Shown: positions 1-5,442, counted from the first letter of the stretch. The stretch is DNA of 5,577 nucleotides from Anaerolineaceae bacterium UBA6133 (GCA_002435825.1 DIVL01000032.1:1-5577), one strand, 5' to 3'. The notes: generated by a model not told the origin, from the letters alone. Program-made: numbers and translations.

Positions 1-71
1 ACGGACATTTGAAACAGATACGGTGTAATTGAGAAGAGTGTTTTAGGAAATCGTTGTGGGAAGGTTTTTTT

Positions 72-101
72 GTAGTGGCAGCCCCCCGTGTCTGCCGGGG
101 C
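72..101 (+). repeat. GTAG-headed imperfect palindrome
   Basis: The element begins with GTAG (72-75). GGCAG (77-81) can pair with CTGCC (92-96), and GCCCC (81-85) can alternatively pair with GGGGC (97-101), so two exclusive folds are possible. The GTAG followed by a hairpin resembles the layout of REP elements, but the stem is short and this copy is alone in the window. A dispersed repeat is inferred; only a genome search would confirm it. Confidence 0.4.
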
Positions 102-116
102 AAGCTGTTTGTAAAC

Positions 117-148
117 TCGTCATCGCGAGCGCAGCGCGGCGATCTGCC
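117..148. repeat. Degenerate copy of a GTCATTGCGAG-type dispersed repeat
   Basis: The segment reads GTCATCGCGAGCGCAGCG and then GCGGCGATCTGCC. It is recalled as similar to the widespread dispersed repeat GTCATTGCGAG...GCAATCT found in many bacterial genomes. ATCGC (122-126) is complementary to GCGAT (139-143), and GCGC (129-132) faces GCGC (134-137), so the unit is roughly palindromic. Translated, this repeat gives the spurious peptide SSRAQRGDLP often seen in mis-annotated short proteins, another reason not to call a gene across it. Confidence 0.55.
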
Positions 149-224
149 TTTGCTTTGTTGTGGTTGGAGACCTGACGGTCAAATATCGTGTTCAGCTGGG
201 ACGCCGGCACGATCAGTTGTAGTT

Positions 225-253
225 GTAGGCTGGATTGCGCTTCTCAATCCGGC
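225..253 (+). repeat. REP-like element, copy 1 (GTAG plus 9-bp hairpin)
   Basis: GTAG (225-228) is followed by GCTGGATTG (229-237), a 7-nt loop (238-244) and CAATCCGGC (245-253). The arms pair over 9 bp with one G-T wobble (231/251). Head, stem length and loop length match the two copies at the right end of the window (5498-5526 and 5577-5549). Like those, it resembles REP sequences, in which a GTAG tetranucleotide precedes a palindrome and is read by a REP-associated tyrosine transposase (RAYT). No such transposase gene is in the window. Confidence 0.7.
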
Positions 254-308
254 TCCGTGTGCAGTAATAATGCTGCGTCATGAACGTCAGACCGATTTCA
301 ATTTAGAC

Positions 309-379
309 GTAGGGGCGAAGCATTCCAATAAATAGTTCATGGTTATTTCTGGTATAAGTACAGAATGCTTCGCCCCTAC
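309..379. repeat. 71-bp element with 17-bp perfect terminal inverted repeats
   Basis: GTAGGGGCGAAGCATTC (309-325) is repeated in exact inverted form at 363-379, separated by 37 nt of AT-richer sequence (326-362). Both outer ends read GTAG inward, as in an inverted pair of REP-like units or a very small MITE. Pairing does not extend past the ends (308 C faces 380 C), so the boundaries are sharp. No target-site duplication is visible next to the ends. It is too far upstream of the parvulin gene, and has no T-tract, to be a simple terminator or attenuator. Confidence 0.75.
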
Positions 380-380
380 C

Positions 381-418
381 GGCGAGGGTGACGGTAAAAA
401 GACAGATTACCACTCGCC
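381..418. repeat. Possible stem-loop between the 71-bp repeat and the parvulin promoter
   Basis: GGCGAG (381-386) pairs with CTCGCC (413-418), and inside it GGTAA (393-397) pairs with TTACC (407-411). A 6-nt versus 1-nt asymmetric internal loop separates the stems, and the apical loop is 9 nt. It directly abuts the 71-bp element. It may be part of a repeat or fortuitous; there is no T-tract and no other copy in the window. Confidence 0.3.
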
Positions 419-470
419 ATTCTGTATTTGCTAACGATTGTCATCATCTGCAGACTGGCACCACCTTTCT

Positions 471-499
471 CTGAAGCCTAAATCAGGAATGAGTATAAT
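471..499 (+). promoter_or_regulatory. Sigma70-type promoter of the parvulin operon, predicted leaderless
   Basis: A perfect -10 box TATAAT lies at 494-499. A weak -35 candidate CTGAAG (471-476, 3 of 6 consensus bases) sits 17 bp upstream. Only AAGCGC separates the -10 box from the ATG at 506, so the expected transcription start is at or next to the A of the start codon. No Shine-Dalgarno sequence would be present on the transcript, which implies leaderless translation. Confidence 0.65.
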
Positions 500-505
500 A
501 AGCGC

Positions 506-1435
506 ATGTTTCCGCGTAAACCTGCAACCTTTTTCGCGCTGGTGGTTTTAACCACAGCGCTTCTTCTGTCTGCCGGCTGTGAAAAGACCCAAACCCCGCC
601 AGTCAACCCCAGCCAGGAGCCAACCATCCCAACGGCCGTGGCCAGCACAGCCACTGCCACGCAAGAGCCCACTGCCACAGCGATACCCGCCGCGGCGCTG
701 GTCAACGGCGAGCCCATCCCGCTGAGTTACTTCAACAACGAAGTCTGGCGCTACCGCGATTCGCTGGCTGGTCAGGATGTCAAGCCGGACGATGTGGAAA
801 TCAGCCAGACTGTCATTAATTTTCTGATCGAACAGCAACTGCTGGCACAGGAAGCGCACAAGACCGGCTATAGCCTCAGCGAAGCGGACCTGCAGGTAAC
901 GATTGATAACCTGACTGCTGGACTGGGTTCGCAGGATGCTTTAACGGACTGGCTGACAAACAATCACTATGATGACGCGGAGTTCCGCATGGCGCTCACG
1001 CTCGCCTCAGAAGCTGCCTGGCAGCGCGACCAGATCTCAGCCACAATCCCTGAGGAAGTCGAACAAGTGCGGGCAAGGCAGATTTTCGCCCTCACCCCCG
1101 AAGGCGCGCAACGCGCGCTGACAAGCCTTGCCAGCGGCACGGACTTTAGCAAGTTGGCCTGGGAGTACAGCCCTGAATCCGGCGGTGAACTGGGTTGGTT
1201 CCCGCGCGGCTACCTGCTCTACCCCGAAGTTGAAGCAGCCGCTTTCAGCCTTGAAGTCGGCGCTCGCTCGGAAATTATCCAATCCGAGATTGGCTACCAC
1301 ATCATCGAGGTGCAGGCGCACGAGTCTGCCCACCCCCTCACCACCGACGCACGCATTACCCTGCAAACCAAAGCCCTCAATGACTGGCTCAGCACGGCAA
1401 TCGCAAATTCACAGATCGTCATCCAGGTCCCGTGA
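506..1435 (+). CDS. Parvulin-type (PpiC) peptidyl-prolyl cis-trans isomerase lipoprotein
   Basis: A predicted 309-residue extracytoplasmic folding factor of the PrsA/SurA type, which isomerises peptidyl-proline bonds in secreted proteins. Residues 1-25 form a lipoprotein signal peptide with lipobox LSAGC (Cys25 lipidated). A Thr/Pro/Ala-rich linker (about 28-63) leads to a SurA-like helical region starting at VNGEPIPLSYF (66-76), with EQQLLAQEAHKTG (109-121) typical of it. The parvulin domain spans about 186-272, with SGGELGWFPRG (225-235) and GYHIIEV (263-269). Two departures are visible: the usual first active-site His of the 'RHIL' strand is Gln192 (RQIF), and the segment before GGELG is shorter than usual. 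The second His (His265) is kept, so isomerase activity is uncertain although the chaperone role may remain. The start fits both the signal peptide and the promoter. The stop overlaps the next gene's start in GTGA, indicating co-translation. Confidence 0.87.
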   Translation: MFPRKPATFFALVVLTTALLLSAGCEKTQTPPVNPSQEPTIPTAVASTATATQEPTATAIPAAALVNGEPIPLSYFNNEVWRYRDSLAGQDVKPDDVEISQTVINFLIEQQLLAQEAHKTGYSLSEADLQVTIDNLTAGLGSQDALTDWLTNNHYDDAEFRMALTLASEAAWQRDQISATIPEEVEQVRARQIFALTPEGAQRALTSLASGTDFSKLAWEYSPESGGELGWFPRGYLLYPEVEAAAFSLEVGARSEIIQSEIGYHIIEVQAHESAHPLTTDARITLQTKALNDWLSTAIANSQIVIQVP

Positions 1436-2184
1436 GCACTCGAAACCGCCCACCAGCCCGCCGATCCAGTCCTGCCGCCCGCCCGATGGCAGTGCCGATC
1501 GAGCCGCCCAAAAAATCAACCGGTTGCGGCAGTGTTGGGGCTGGCGTCTTGCTATTGGCTCTGGTGCTGGTGGTTTTGTTGATGCTGCTCGGCATCCTGC
1601 CCAACCCACTTGAAGTCAAACCGACAGCCACCAATCTGCCGGCAGGGATCACAAATGAGCCTACCGCAATTACTCAGATCACGCCTACCCGGAGCGTCAC
1701 CCTCACACCCACCCCCACTCAGACGCTGGAGCCAACCGCAACCCACACCCCCGAGCCAACCCAGACCCACACGCCCGCCCCCACTGAAAAGCCGATGCCT
1801 TTCGTGATCAAGGGCACGCCCAGCGGTTACCCGAACACAATGCTCTTCCCGCAATACACCTGCGAGGAGTATCTCTTTATTGGCGGCGAAATTCTGGATT
1901 TACGCGAAGCCCCAGTCTTCGATCTGACGGTCAAACTCAGCGGCACTTACGGCGGAAGCCTGGTTGATCAGACCAGCGTGTCGGGAGAAGTGACAGTCTA
2001 TGGGGAATCGGGTTTTGGCTTCGTGATTGATAACCAGCGCATCCGGGAAAGCGGCCTTGCCATCCAGCTATTCGACGCAAGCGGTGAGGCTTTATCCGCC
2101 CTGACCTACCTGAGCATCACTGGCAATTGCGACAGCAACCTGGTGATCGTCAATTACAAACAGGTACGCGAAATTCAGCCCTGA
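1432..2184 (+). CDS. Membrane-anchored Thr/Pro-stalk protein with a C-terminal beta-rich domain (function unknown)
   Basis: A 250-residue protein of unknown function. A basic, Pro-rich N-terminus (1-30) precedes one transmembrane segment (about 33-55), then a Thr/Pro-rich stalk (about 64-120) and a globular C-terminal domain (about 121-247). That domain looks beta-rich, with motifs EEYLFIGGEILDL (145-157) and GFGFVIDNQRI (194-204), and only two cysteines (144 and 233), which could form a disulfide outside the cell. I recall similar domains in Chloroflexota surface proteins, but this is memory and not a search. Topology is probably N-in with the C-terminal domain exposed. The start is GTG, overlapping the parvulin stop by 4 nt, with a weak CAGG 5 nt upstream; coupling suggests that the upstream foldase and this protein are made together. 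The 3' end overlaps the convergent DUF711 gene by 10 bp. Confidence 0.8.
   Translation: MSTRNRPPARRSSPAARPMAVPIEPPKKSTGCGSVGAGVLLLALVLVVLLMLLGILPNPLEVKPTATNLPAGITNEPTAITQITPTRSVTLTPTPTQTLEPTATHTPEPTQTHTPAPTEKPMPFVIKGTPSGYPNTMLFPQYTCEEYLFIGGEILDLREAPVFDLTVKLSGTYGGSLVDQTSVSGEVTVYGESGFGFVIDNQRIRESGLAIQLFDASGEALSALTYLSITGNCDSNLVIVNYKQVREIQP
1741..1788 (+). repeat. Two 24-nt tandem units in the stalk of the Thr/Pro protein
   Basis: Units 1741-1764 and 1765-1788 encode THTPEPTQ and THTPAPTE. Their first 13 bases match at 12 positions. This 8-residue repeat suggests the stalk length changes by slippage or unequal recombination. Confidence 0.5.
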
Positions 2185-3389
2185 GATTCCCTCTGCGGTA
2201 GTTTAATTCTCTCATTGCCTTTCAACAGTCCTGACAGCTTTTGCGAACGCAAGGGCATCACACGGCTATTGGCGAAATAGCCAAAGTTAAAGGTAGTTGG
2301 ATCTCCCGCTTGCTTGCCTGGCACAGGCATAAGGCGAGCGGTGAGAGGCTTGTTGAGCCGCAGTGCCAGCGCTCCGAGATCCAGCAGGATGGGGTAGATT
2401 TCTTCGGGAGTGGTGTCGCCCGGCAGGGGGATGACGTCCAGTCCAGCCCCGCAGACTGCTGAGAACATCAACAATTCGTTCACGCTCAGGCTGCCTTCAG
2501 CCGCGCGCAGCGCAAGCGTGCTGTCTTCAAGCACTGGCAGCATCAAACCATTGAAGCCGACCTTGCGATATTGGGCTTGCTGCAGACTGCTGGTGAGAAA
2601 AGTGCTGGCAAACAAGCTTCCGTGCGGACCGAAGGCGGGTAAGCCCAAAGCCTCAAGCGCGCTGCCGATGGAAGCAGCCTGGTCGGGGTGGGGCGCGAGC
2701 GTGAAGTCCAGCCCTTTGAACTGGTAGCCGTACATTTTTTCCATTTTTTCAGCAATCGCTTCGAGACTGGCCGCGTTTGAATTGACTGTATCGATCAAGC
2801 ACTGCCGGGCTTCGTGCAGACTTTTGGCTTGCTGGAAACAATCGAGAGCCAGGTCTGCGGACTGAAGGGCGAGCGCGAATGCTGGATCCTCACGCTGCGC
2901 ATAGGCTGCGGGGAAAAATGGCGTGCAGGCGGGCACGTTTGCCAGCGCGCAAAAGCGTAAATTCGCGAAGCCATCCGGCTCCAGCGTTGAAAGCGCCGCG
3001 ATCGTTTCCGCGCAGCGGGCTGCGTTTGCCAGGTCGAGCTCACCTTGCTGGGTTGTCAGTGAGCCGGAGAGGAAGATACGATTACTGCGCCTCAAGGCGT
3101 CCGGAATCACAGCCCACTCAGCAGGGTTAGACCCGGCAGGTCCAAGCGAGATGTACTCAAACCCATCGGCATGAGCTTCAACAGCGTAGCTCTGGGCGGC
3201 ATCAGGCAAATCAAAAGGGGCTACAAATTGACCAAAAGGCGGGGTCGCCAGTCGCAGGGATTGAACTTCAAAGCCCTCGTCTTCAAATAATTTGCGGGCA
3301 TGGTTGGCAAATATCCCAACTTGTTGCAGCAGCAGCCGATTGACGGGGTAGCCCGGTTCGCAAAAGACCGTGATTGAGCGAATTTTCAT
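2175..3389 (-). CDS. DUF711 (UPF0210-related) family protein
   Basis: A 404-residue protein assigned to DUF711 (PF05167), whose biochemical role is not established. A structure from the related UPF0210 family has been placed in the pyruvate formate-lyase-like fold class, as I recall it; that gives no activity here. Family-like features are the N-terminus MKIRSITVFCEPGYP, ALANVPACTPFFPAAY (148-163), LDFTLAPHPD (227-236), GFNGLMLPVLED (278-289) and FSAVCGAGLDVIPLPGDT (309-326, with Cys313). Length fits the shorter DUF711 branch, and no frameshift or truncation is seen. No signal peptide is present, so it is probably cytoplasmic. The ATG overlaps the methyltransferase stop in ATGA, with no clear Shine-Dalgarno, so translation is probably coupled. 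It is the last gene of the leftward unit, and its final codons overlap the convergent gene's stop. The family call is firm; the function is unknown. Confidence 0.85.
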   Translation of the reverse strand: MKIRSITVFCEPGYPVNRLLLQQVGIFANHARKLFEDEGFEVQSLRLATPPFGQFVAPFDLPDAAQSYAVEAHADGFEYISLGPAGSNPAEWAVIPDALRRSNRIFLSGSLTTQQGELDLANAARCAETIAALSTLEPDGFANLRFCALANVPACTPFFPAAYAQREDPAFALALQSADLALDCFQQAKSLHEARQCLIDTVNSNAASLEAIAEKMEKMYGYQFKGLDFTLAPHPDQAASIGSALEALGLPAFGPHGSLFASTFLTSSLQQAQYRKVGFNGLMLPVLEDSTLALRAAEGSLSVNELLMFSAVCGAGLDVIPLPGDTTPEEIYPILLDLGALALRLNKPLTARLMPVPGKQAGDPTTFNFGYFANSRVMPLRSQKLSGLLKGNERIKLPQRESQG

Positions 3390-4177
3390 GGGGAAACTTT
3401 CTGGCTGCGTTGGCGCAGCACCTCTAACATCAGCACACTCGCAGAAACTGCGGCATTGAGCGATTCGGTCTTGCCTGCCATTGGAATACGCACGCTGTGC
3501 GTTGCCAGCAGGCGTCCCTCGGGGCTGATGCCCCCGGCTTCACCGCCGATCAGCAGCGCCGTGCGCCCGCGCAAGTCTACCTGCCAGAGAATTTCATCTC
3601 CCTCCATGTCGGCATGGAAAACCGTCAGACCTTCCACATAAGCGGTGATCGCCTCCCAAGGCCAATGCAGCAGCGGCAGCCTGAAATGCGCGCCCATCCC
3701 GGAGCGCACAACCTTTGGCGCCCAGGCATCCGTGGTGCCAGGGGGCAGGCAGATTGCCTGCACGCCAGCCGCTTCCGCCGAGCGCAGGATAGCGCCCAGG
3801 TTGCCGGGATCCCGCAGTTGATCAAGGATCACCACGAAGCCGGGTCTGGCGGGTTGGTAGGGCTCTGGAATATCAAAAACACCCAGGATGCCCTGCGAGG
3901 ATTCTGTGTCGCTCAGGCTGTCAAACAGGCGATCTTCCACTTCAAGAGCCGTTTGGTCAGGCGTGATCCGCTCAAGCACTGTTTTCGCGCGAAGTGTGAG
4001 GCTGGTCTTGTAAAGCATAAATCGCAGGGGTACAGCCGAAGCCAGTCCATCTTCCAACACGCGAGCGCCTTCCGCCACGAAAGCGTTGTGCTTGCGGCGG
4101 GCTTTGCTCTGCTCAAGCAGGCTGCGCACAAGCTGAATATTCGGGTTTTTGGAGGAGGTCAAGATTTCGTTTGGCAT
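3386..4177 (-). CDS. SpoU/TrmH family RNA 2'-O-methyltransferase
   Basis: A 263-residue S-adenosylmethionine-dependent methyltransferase of the SPOUT superfamily, which methylates a ribose 2'-OH in rRNA or tRNA. The N-terminal part (about 1-100) is a substrate-binding region with NAFVAEGARVLEDGL (31-45) and SQGILGV (94-100). The catalytic knot domain carries all three SpoU motifs: motif 1 LRDPGNLGAILRSAEAAG (121-138, Arg132), motif 2 LLIGGEAGGIS (208-218, Glu213) and motif 3 IPMAGKTESLNAAVS (231-245, Ser239 and Asn241). An N-terminal domain plus an intact knot suits an RlmB/TsnR-like rRNA enzyme, but the target nucleotide cannot be read from sequence, so no symbol is given. The start lies 7 nt after the phosphoesterase stop and 6 nt after a TATAAT, so it may have its own promoter. 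Its stop overlaps the DUF711 start by 4 nt. Confidence 0.93.
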   Translation of the reverse strand: MPNEILTSSKNPNIQLVRSLLEQSKARRKHNAFVAEGARVLEDGLASAVPLRFMLYKTSLTLRAKTVLERITPDQTALEVEDRLFDSLSDTESSQGILGVFDIPEPYQPARPGFVVILDQLRDPGNLGAILRSAEAAGVQAICLPPGTTDAWAPKVVRSGMGAHFRLPLLHWPWEAITAYVEGLTVFHADMEGDEILWQVDLRGRTALLIGGEAGGISPEGRLLATHSVRIPMAGKTESLNAAVSASVLMLEVLRQRSQKVSP

Positions 4178-4183
4178 GCCTTT

Positions 4184-4189
4184 ATTATA
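4184..4189 (-). promoter_or_regulatory. Candidate internal -10 box for the methyltransferase gene
   Basis: On the minus strand TATAAT (4189-4184) is followed by AAAGGC and the ATG at 4177, the same 6-nt spacing as at the parvulin gene. The box overlaps the TAA stop of the upstream phosphoesterase. The best -35 candidates 16-17 bp upstream match only 2-3 of 6 consensus bases, so this promoter is weaker evidence than the other two, and in an AT-rich stop region the match could be chance. Confidence 0.45.
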
Positions 4190-4769
4190 CCGATGCTGGT
4201 GGGTCTGGTAGGACCGATTTGAATTCTGCCCGGATTTCTCCCGCGCTTGTGATCGTCAGAAGGGCGTACTGCGGTTTGAACTGGTTGCGCCGCTCCGGAT
4301 AGCCGACGCCCGGGTTGATGAACCGAATGCCAGCCATGACCTCATCCTGGCGGTTGTGGATGTGACCATAAATGATCACATCGGCATCAGGATACTTTTG
4401 AGCGAGTTTTTTCTGAAACTGGCGATGTCCGCTCATCGTTCCAAACAAAAAGAGGACCACGTAATTCAGGAACCACTGCCAGATGCTGATGTGCCCATGT
4501 GCAAGGGTGACTTTGACGCCATTGATTTGATGATGGCATTCCATCGGCAGATGATATCCCATGAACCAGTCGCGGTTGCCCTGAACTGCGTCGGTTGGCG
4601 CGATTTGAGAGAGCTCTTCAATAGTCTCAGGTACGCAGACATCCCCGGCATGAAGAATCCGGTCTGGCAGCTCTGCTTCTATCGCGCGCAGAAGGGCAGC
4701 ATCAATCACAGGCGTGCGATCCCCAACATGGGTATCGGCAAGAATGACGATGCGCTGGTCAGTTGACAT
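4185..4769 (-). CDS. YfcE/MJ0936-like calcineurin-type metallophosphoesterase
   Basis: A 194-residue predicted dinuclear-metal phosphodiesterase of the calcineurin-like fold (Metallophos_2 type). The ordered metal ligands are visible: Asp12 and His14 in ADTH, Asp43 in HAGD, Asn65 in GNRD (64-67), His91 in LAHGH, and His136/His138 in GHIH (135-138), followed by INPG (151-154). Relatives hydrolyse model phosphodiesters; the natural substrate is unknown. Between HGH (91-93) and GHIH the chain is about 20 residues longer than in E. coli YfcE as I recall it, and the extra part includes hydrophobic WQWFLNYVVLFLFG (97-110), which might dock on a membrane. There is no signal peptide. The ATG lies 12 nt after the LysM stop with no good Shine-Dalgarno, and the GTATAATAA region at its end holds both its stop and the next gene's -10 box. 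The enzyme family is secure; the role is not. Confidence 0.92.
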   Translation of the reverse strand: MSTDQRIVILADTHVGDRTPVIDAALLRAIEAELPDRILHAGDVCVPETIEELSQIAPTDAVQGNRDWFMGYHLPMECHHQINGVKVTLAHGHISIWQWFLNYVVLFLFGTMSGHRQFQKKLAQKYPDADVIIYGHIHNRQDEVMAGIRFINPGVGYPERRNQFKPQYALLTITSAGEIRAEFKSVLPDPPASV

Positions 4770-4781
4770 ATTGAAGGGGAA

Positions 4782-5315
4782 CTAACGCGGTTTCTTCAGG
4801 AAGCCAAAGATGATCACCAGCAGCAAACCGACAGCGCTGATCGCTACCATTGTCCAACCGACTCTTTGACTGTCCCCAAATAGGAGCTGCGCAGTGGATG
4901 GCGGTTGGGTGGGGGTGGCGGTAGGCAGAGGGGTTTTGGTCGGAATAGGTGTACGGCTGGGCACGAACACCGTTGGTCGCGGAGTGGTGGGCAGAGGGGT
5001 CGCTGTGAAATTGCTGGTTGGGGTCGGGGTGTTTGCCCTGCGGATGAGCAAGACATCATTAATGTAGACCTCGTTTGCTTCGGCGCTATTGCCGTTGAGG
5101 ACCATGATCTCGCTGCCAGGGATGCCATAAGCAGCGGAAATTACCCACAGGCTCTCACCAGGCTGGACGATGTGATAGATGGATCCATCCGGCTGGGGCG
5201 TGGAGGTCAGGATGCCATAGGTATTCGGCGTGGGCTCCTGCGCCAGGGTTCTGCCAAAGGGCAGAGCAATCAGCAATGCGCAGAATACCACCACCAATAG
5301 TTTCGCGGTTTTCAT
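4782..5315 (-). CDS. LysM-domain surface protein with Thr/Pro stalk and C-terminal membrane anchor
   Basis: A 177-residue exported protein. Residues 1-26 form a Sec signal peptide with probable cleavage near TLAQ. One LysM domain lies at about 47-92 (YHIVQPGESLWVISAAYGI, later INDVLLIRR); LysM binds N-acetylglucosamine glycans such as peptidoglycan. A Thr/Pro-rich stalk (about 95-140) leads to a transmembrane helix (about 153-173) and the positive tail KKPR, giving an N-out, C-in topology with LysM held away from the membrane. No catalytic domain is attached. An in-frame GTG at 5321 would add two residues, but it lies 1 nt after the -10 box and should be upstream of the transcript start; the ATG at 5315 fits better. 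First gene of the leftward unit, 12 nt before the phosphoesterase. Probable roles are wall attachment or envelope organisation, by inference. Confidence 0.86.
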   Translation of the reverse strand: MKTAKLLVVVFCALLIALPFGRTLAQEPTPNTYGILTSTPQPDGSIYHIVQPGESLWVISAAYGIPGSEIMVLNGNSAEANEVYINDVLLIRRANTPTPTSNFTATPLPTTPRPTVFVPSRTPIPTKTPLPTATPTQPPSTAQLLFGDSQRVGWTMVAISAVGLLLVIIFGFLKKPR

Positions 5316-5322
5316 GGGCACT

Positions 5323-5351
5323 ATTATAGCTGTTTTGGAAAAGCGGGTCAG
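5323..5351 (-). promoter_or_regulatory. Sigma70-type promoter of the leftward operon, predicted leaderless
   Basis: On the minus strand, -35 CTGACC (5351-5346, 4 of 6 consensus bases) is followed by a 17-bp spacer and a perfect -10 TATAAT (5328-5323). Seven bases (AGTGCCC) then separate it from the ATG at 5315. The predicted start of transcription is therefore at or beside that ATG, leaving no leader. This is the best complete promoter in the window. Confidence 0.72.
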
Positions 5352-5442
5352 GAAGAAGACAACTGTGTCAGATACTTCAGGGCACCATATCTGTTCTAAA
5401 TCAGTAATAGAGCTTCGGCGGTGGGAGTAAACCCCCTTCGTA

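Larger units (their letters stand above)
1..505. other. Repeat-rich intergenic region without a credible gene
   Basis: No reading frame here looks like a real protein. The longest, a 93-codon frame at 54-335, runs through several palindromic repeats and has no recognisable domain or ribosome binding site. The stretch holds at least four separate inverted-repeat elements (72-101, 117-148, 225-253, 309-379), a possible stem-loop at 381-418, and the promoter of the parvulin gene at its right end. Nothing specific is visible in 1-70 apart from a short T-run at 65-71. The elements differ in sequence, which suggests repeated insertion or accumulation of short dispersed repeats rather than decay of one gene. 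Confidence 0.75.

Noticed and set aside
54..335. 93-codon plus-strand frame in the left intergenic region
   Set aside because: It runs through several palindromic repeats, encodes the typical repeat-derived peptide SSRAQRGDLP, and has no domain, promoter or ribosome binding site.
225..379. Possible CRISPR array from repeated palindromes
   Set aside because: Repeats are of different families, not evenly spaced, and there are no unique spacers or cas genes.
1128..1613. 161-codon plus-strand frame across the parvulin/stalk-protein junction
   Set aside because: It is an out-of-frame shadow of two well-supported overlapping genes, rich in Arg, Ser and Pro as expected of a shifted frame.
1685..1790. 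Thr/Pro-rich coding stretch as a possible frameshifted region
   Set aside because: The frame stays open into a well-formed C-terminal domain, and similar stalks occur in the two other exported proteins here.
3497..4222. 241-codon plus-strand frame opposite the methyltransferase gene
   Set aside because: It lies almost wholly antisense to a gene with all three intact SpoU motifs, and its translation has no recognisable domain or composition of a real protein.
4356..4766. 136-codon plus-strand frame opposite the phosphoesterase gene
   Set aside because: It is antisense to a gene with a complete set of metal-binding motifs and shows no domain of its own.
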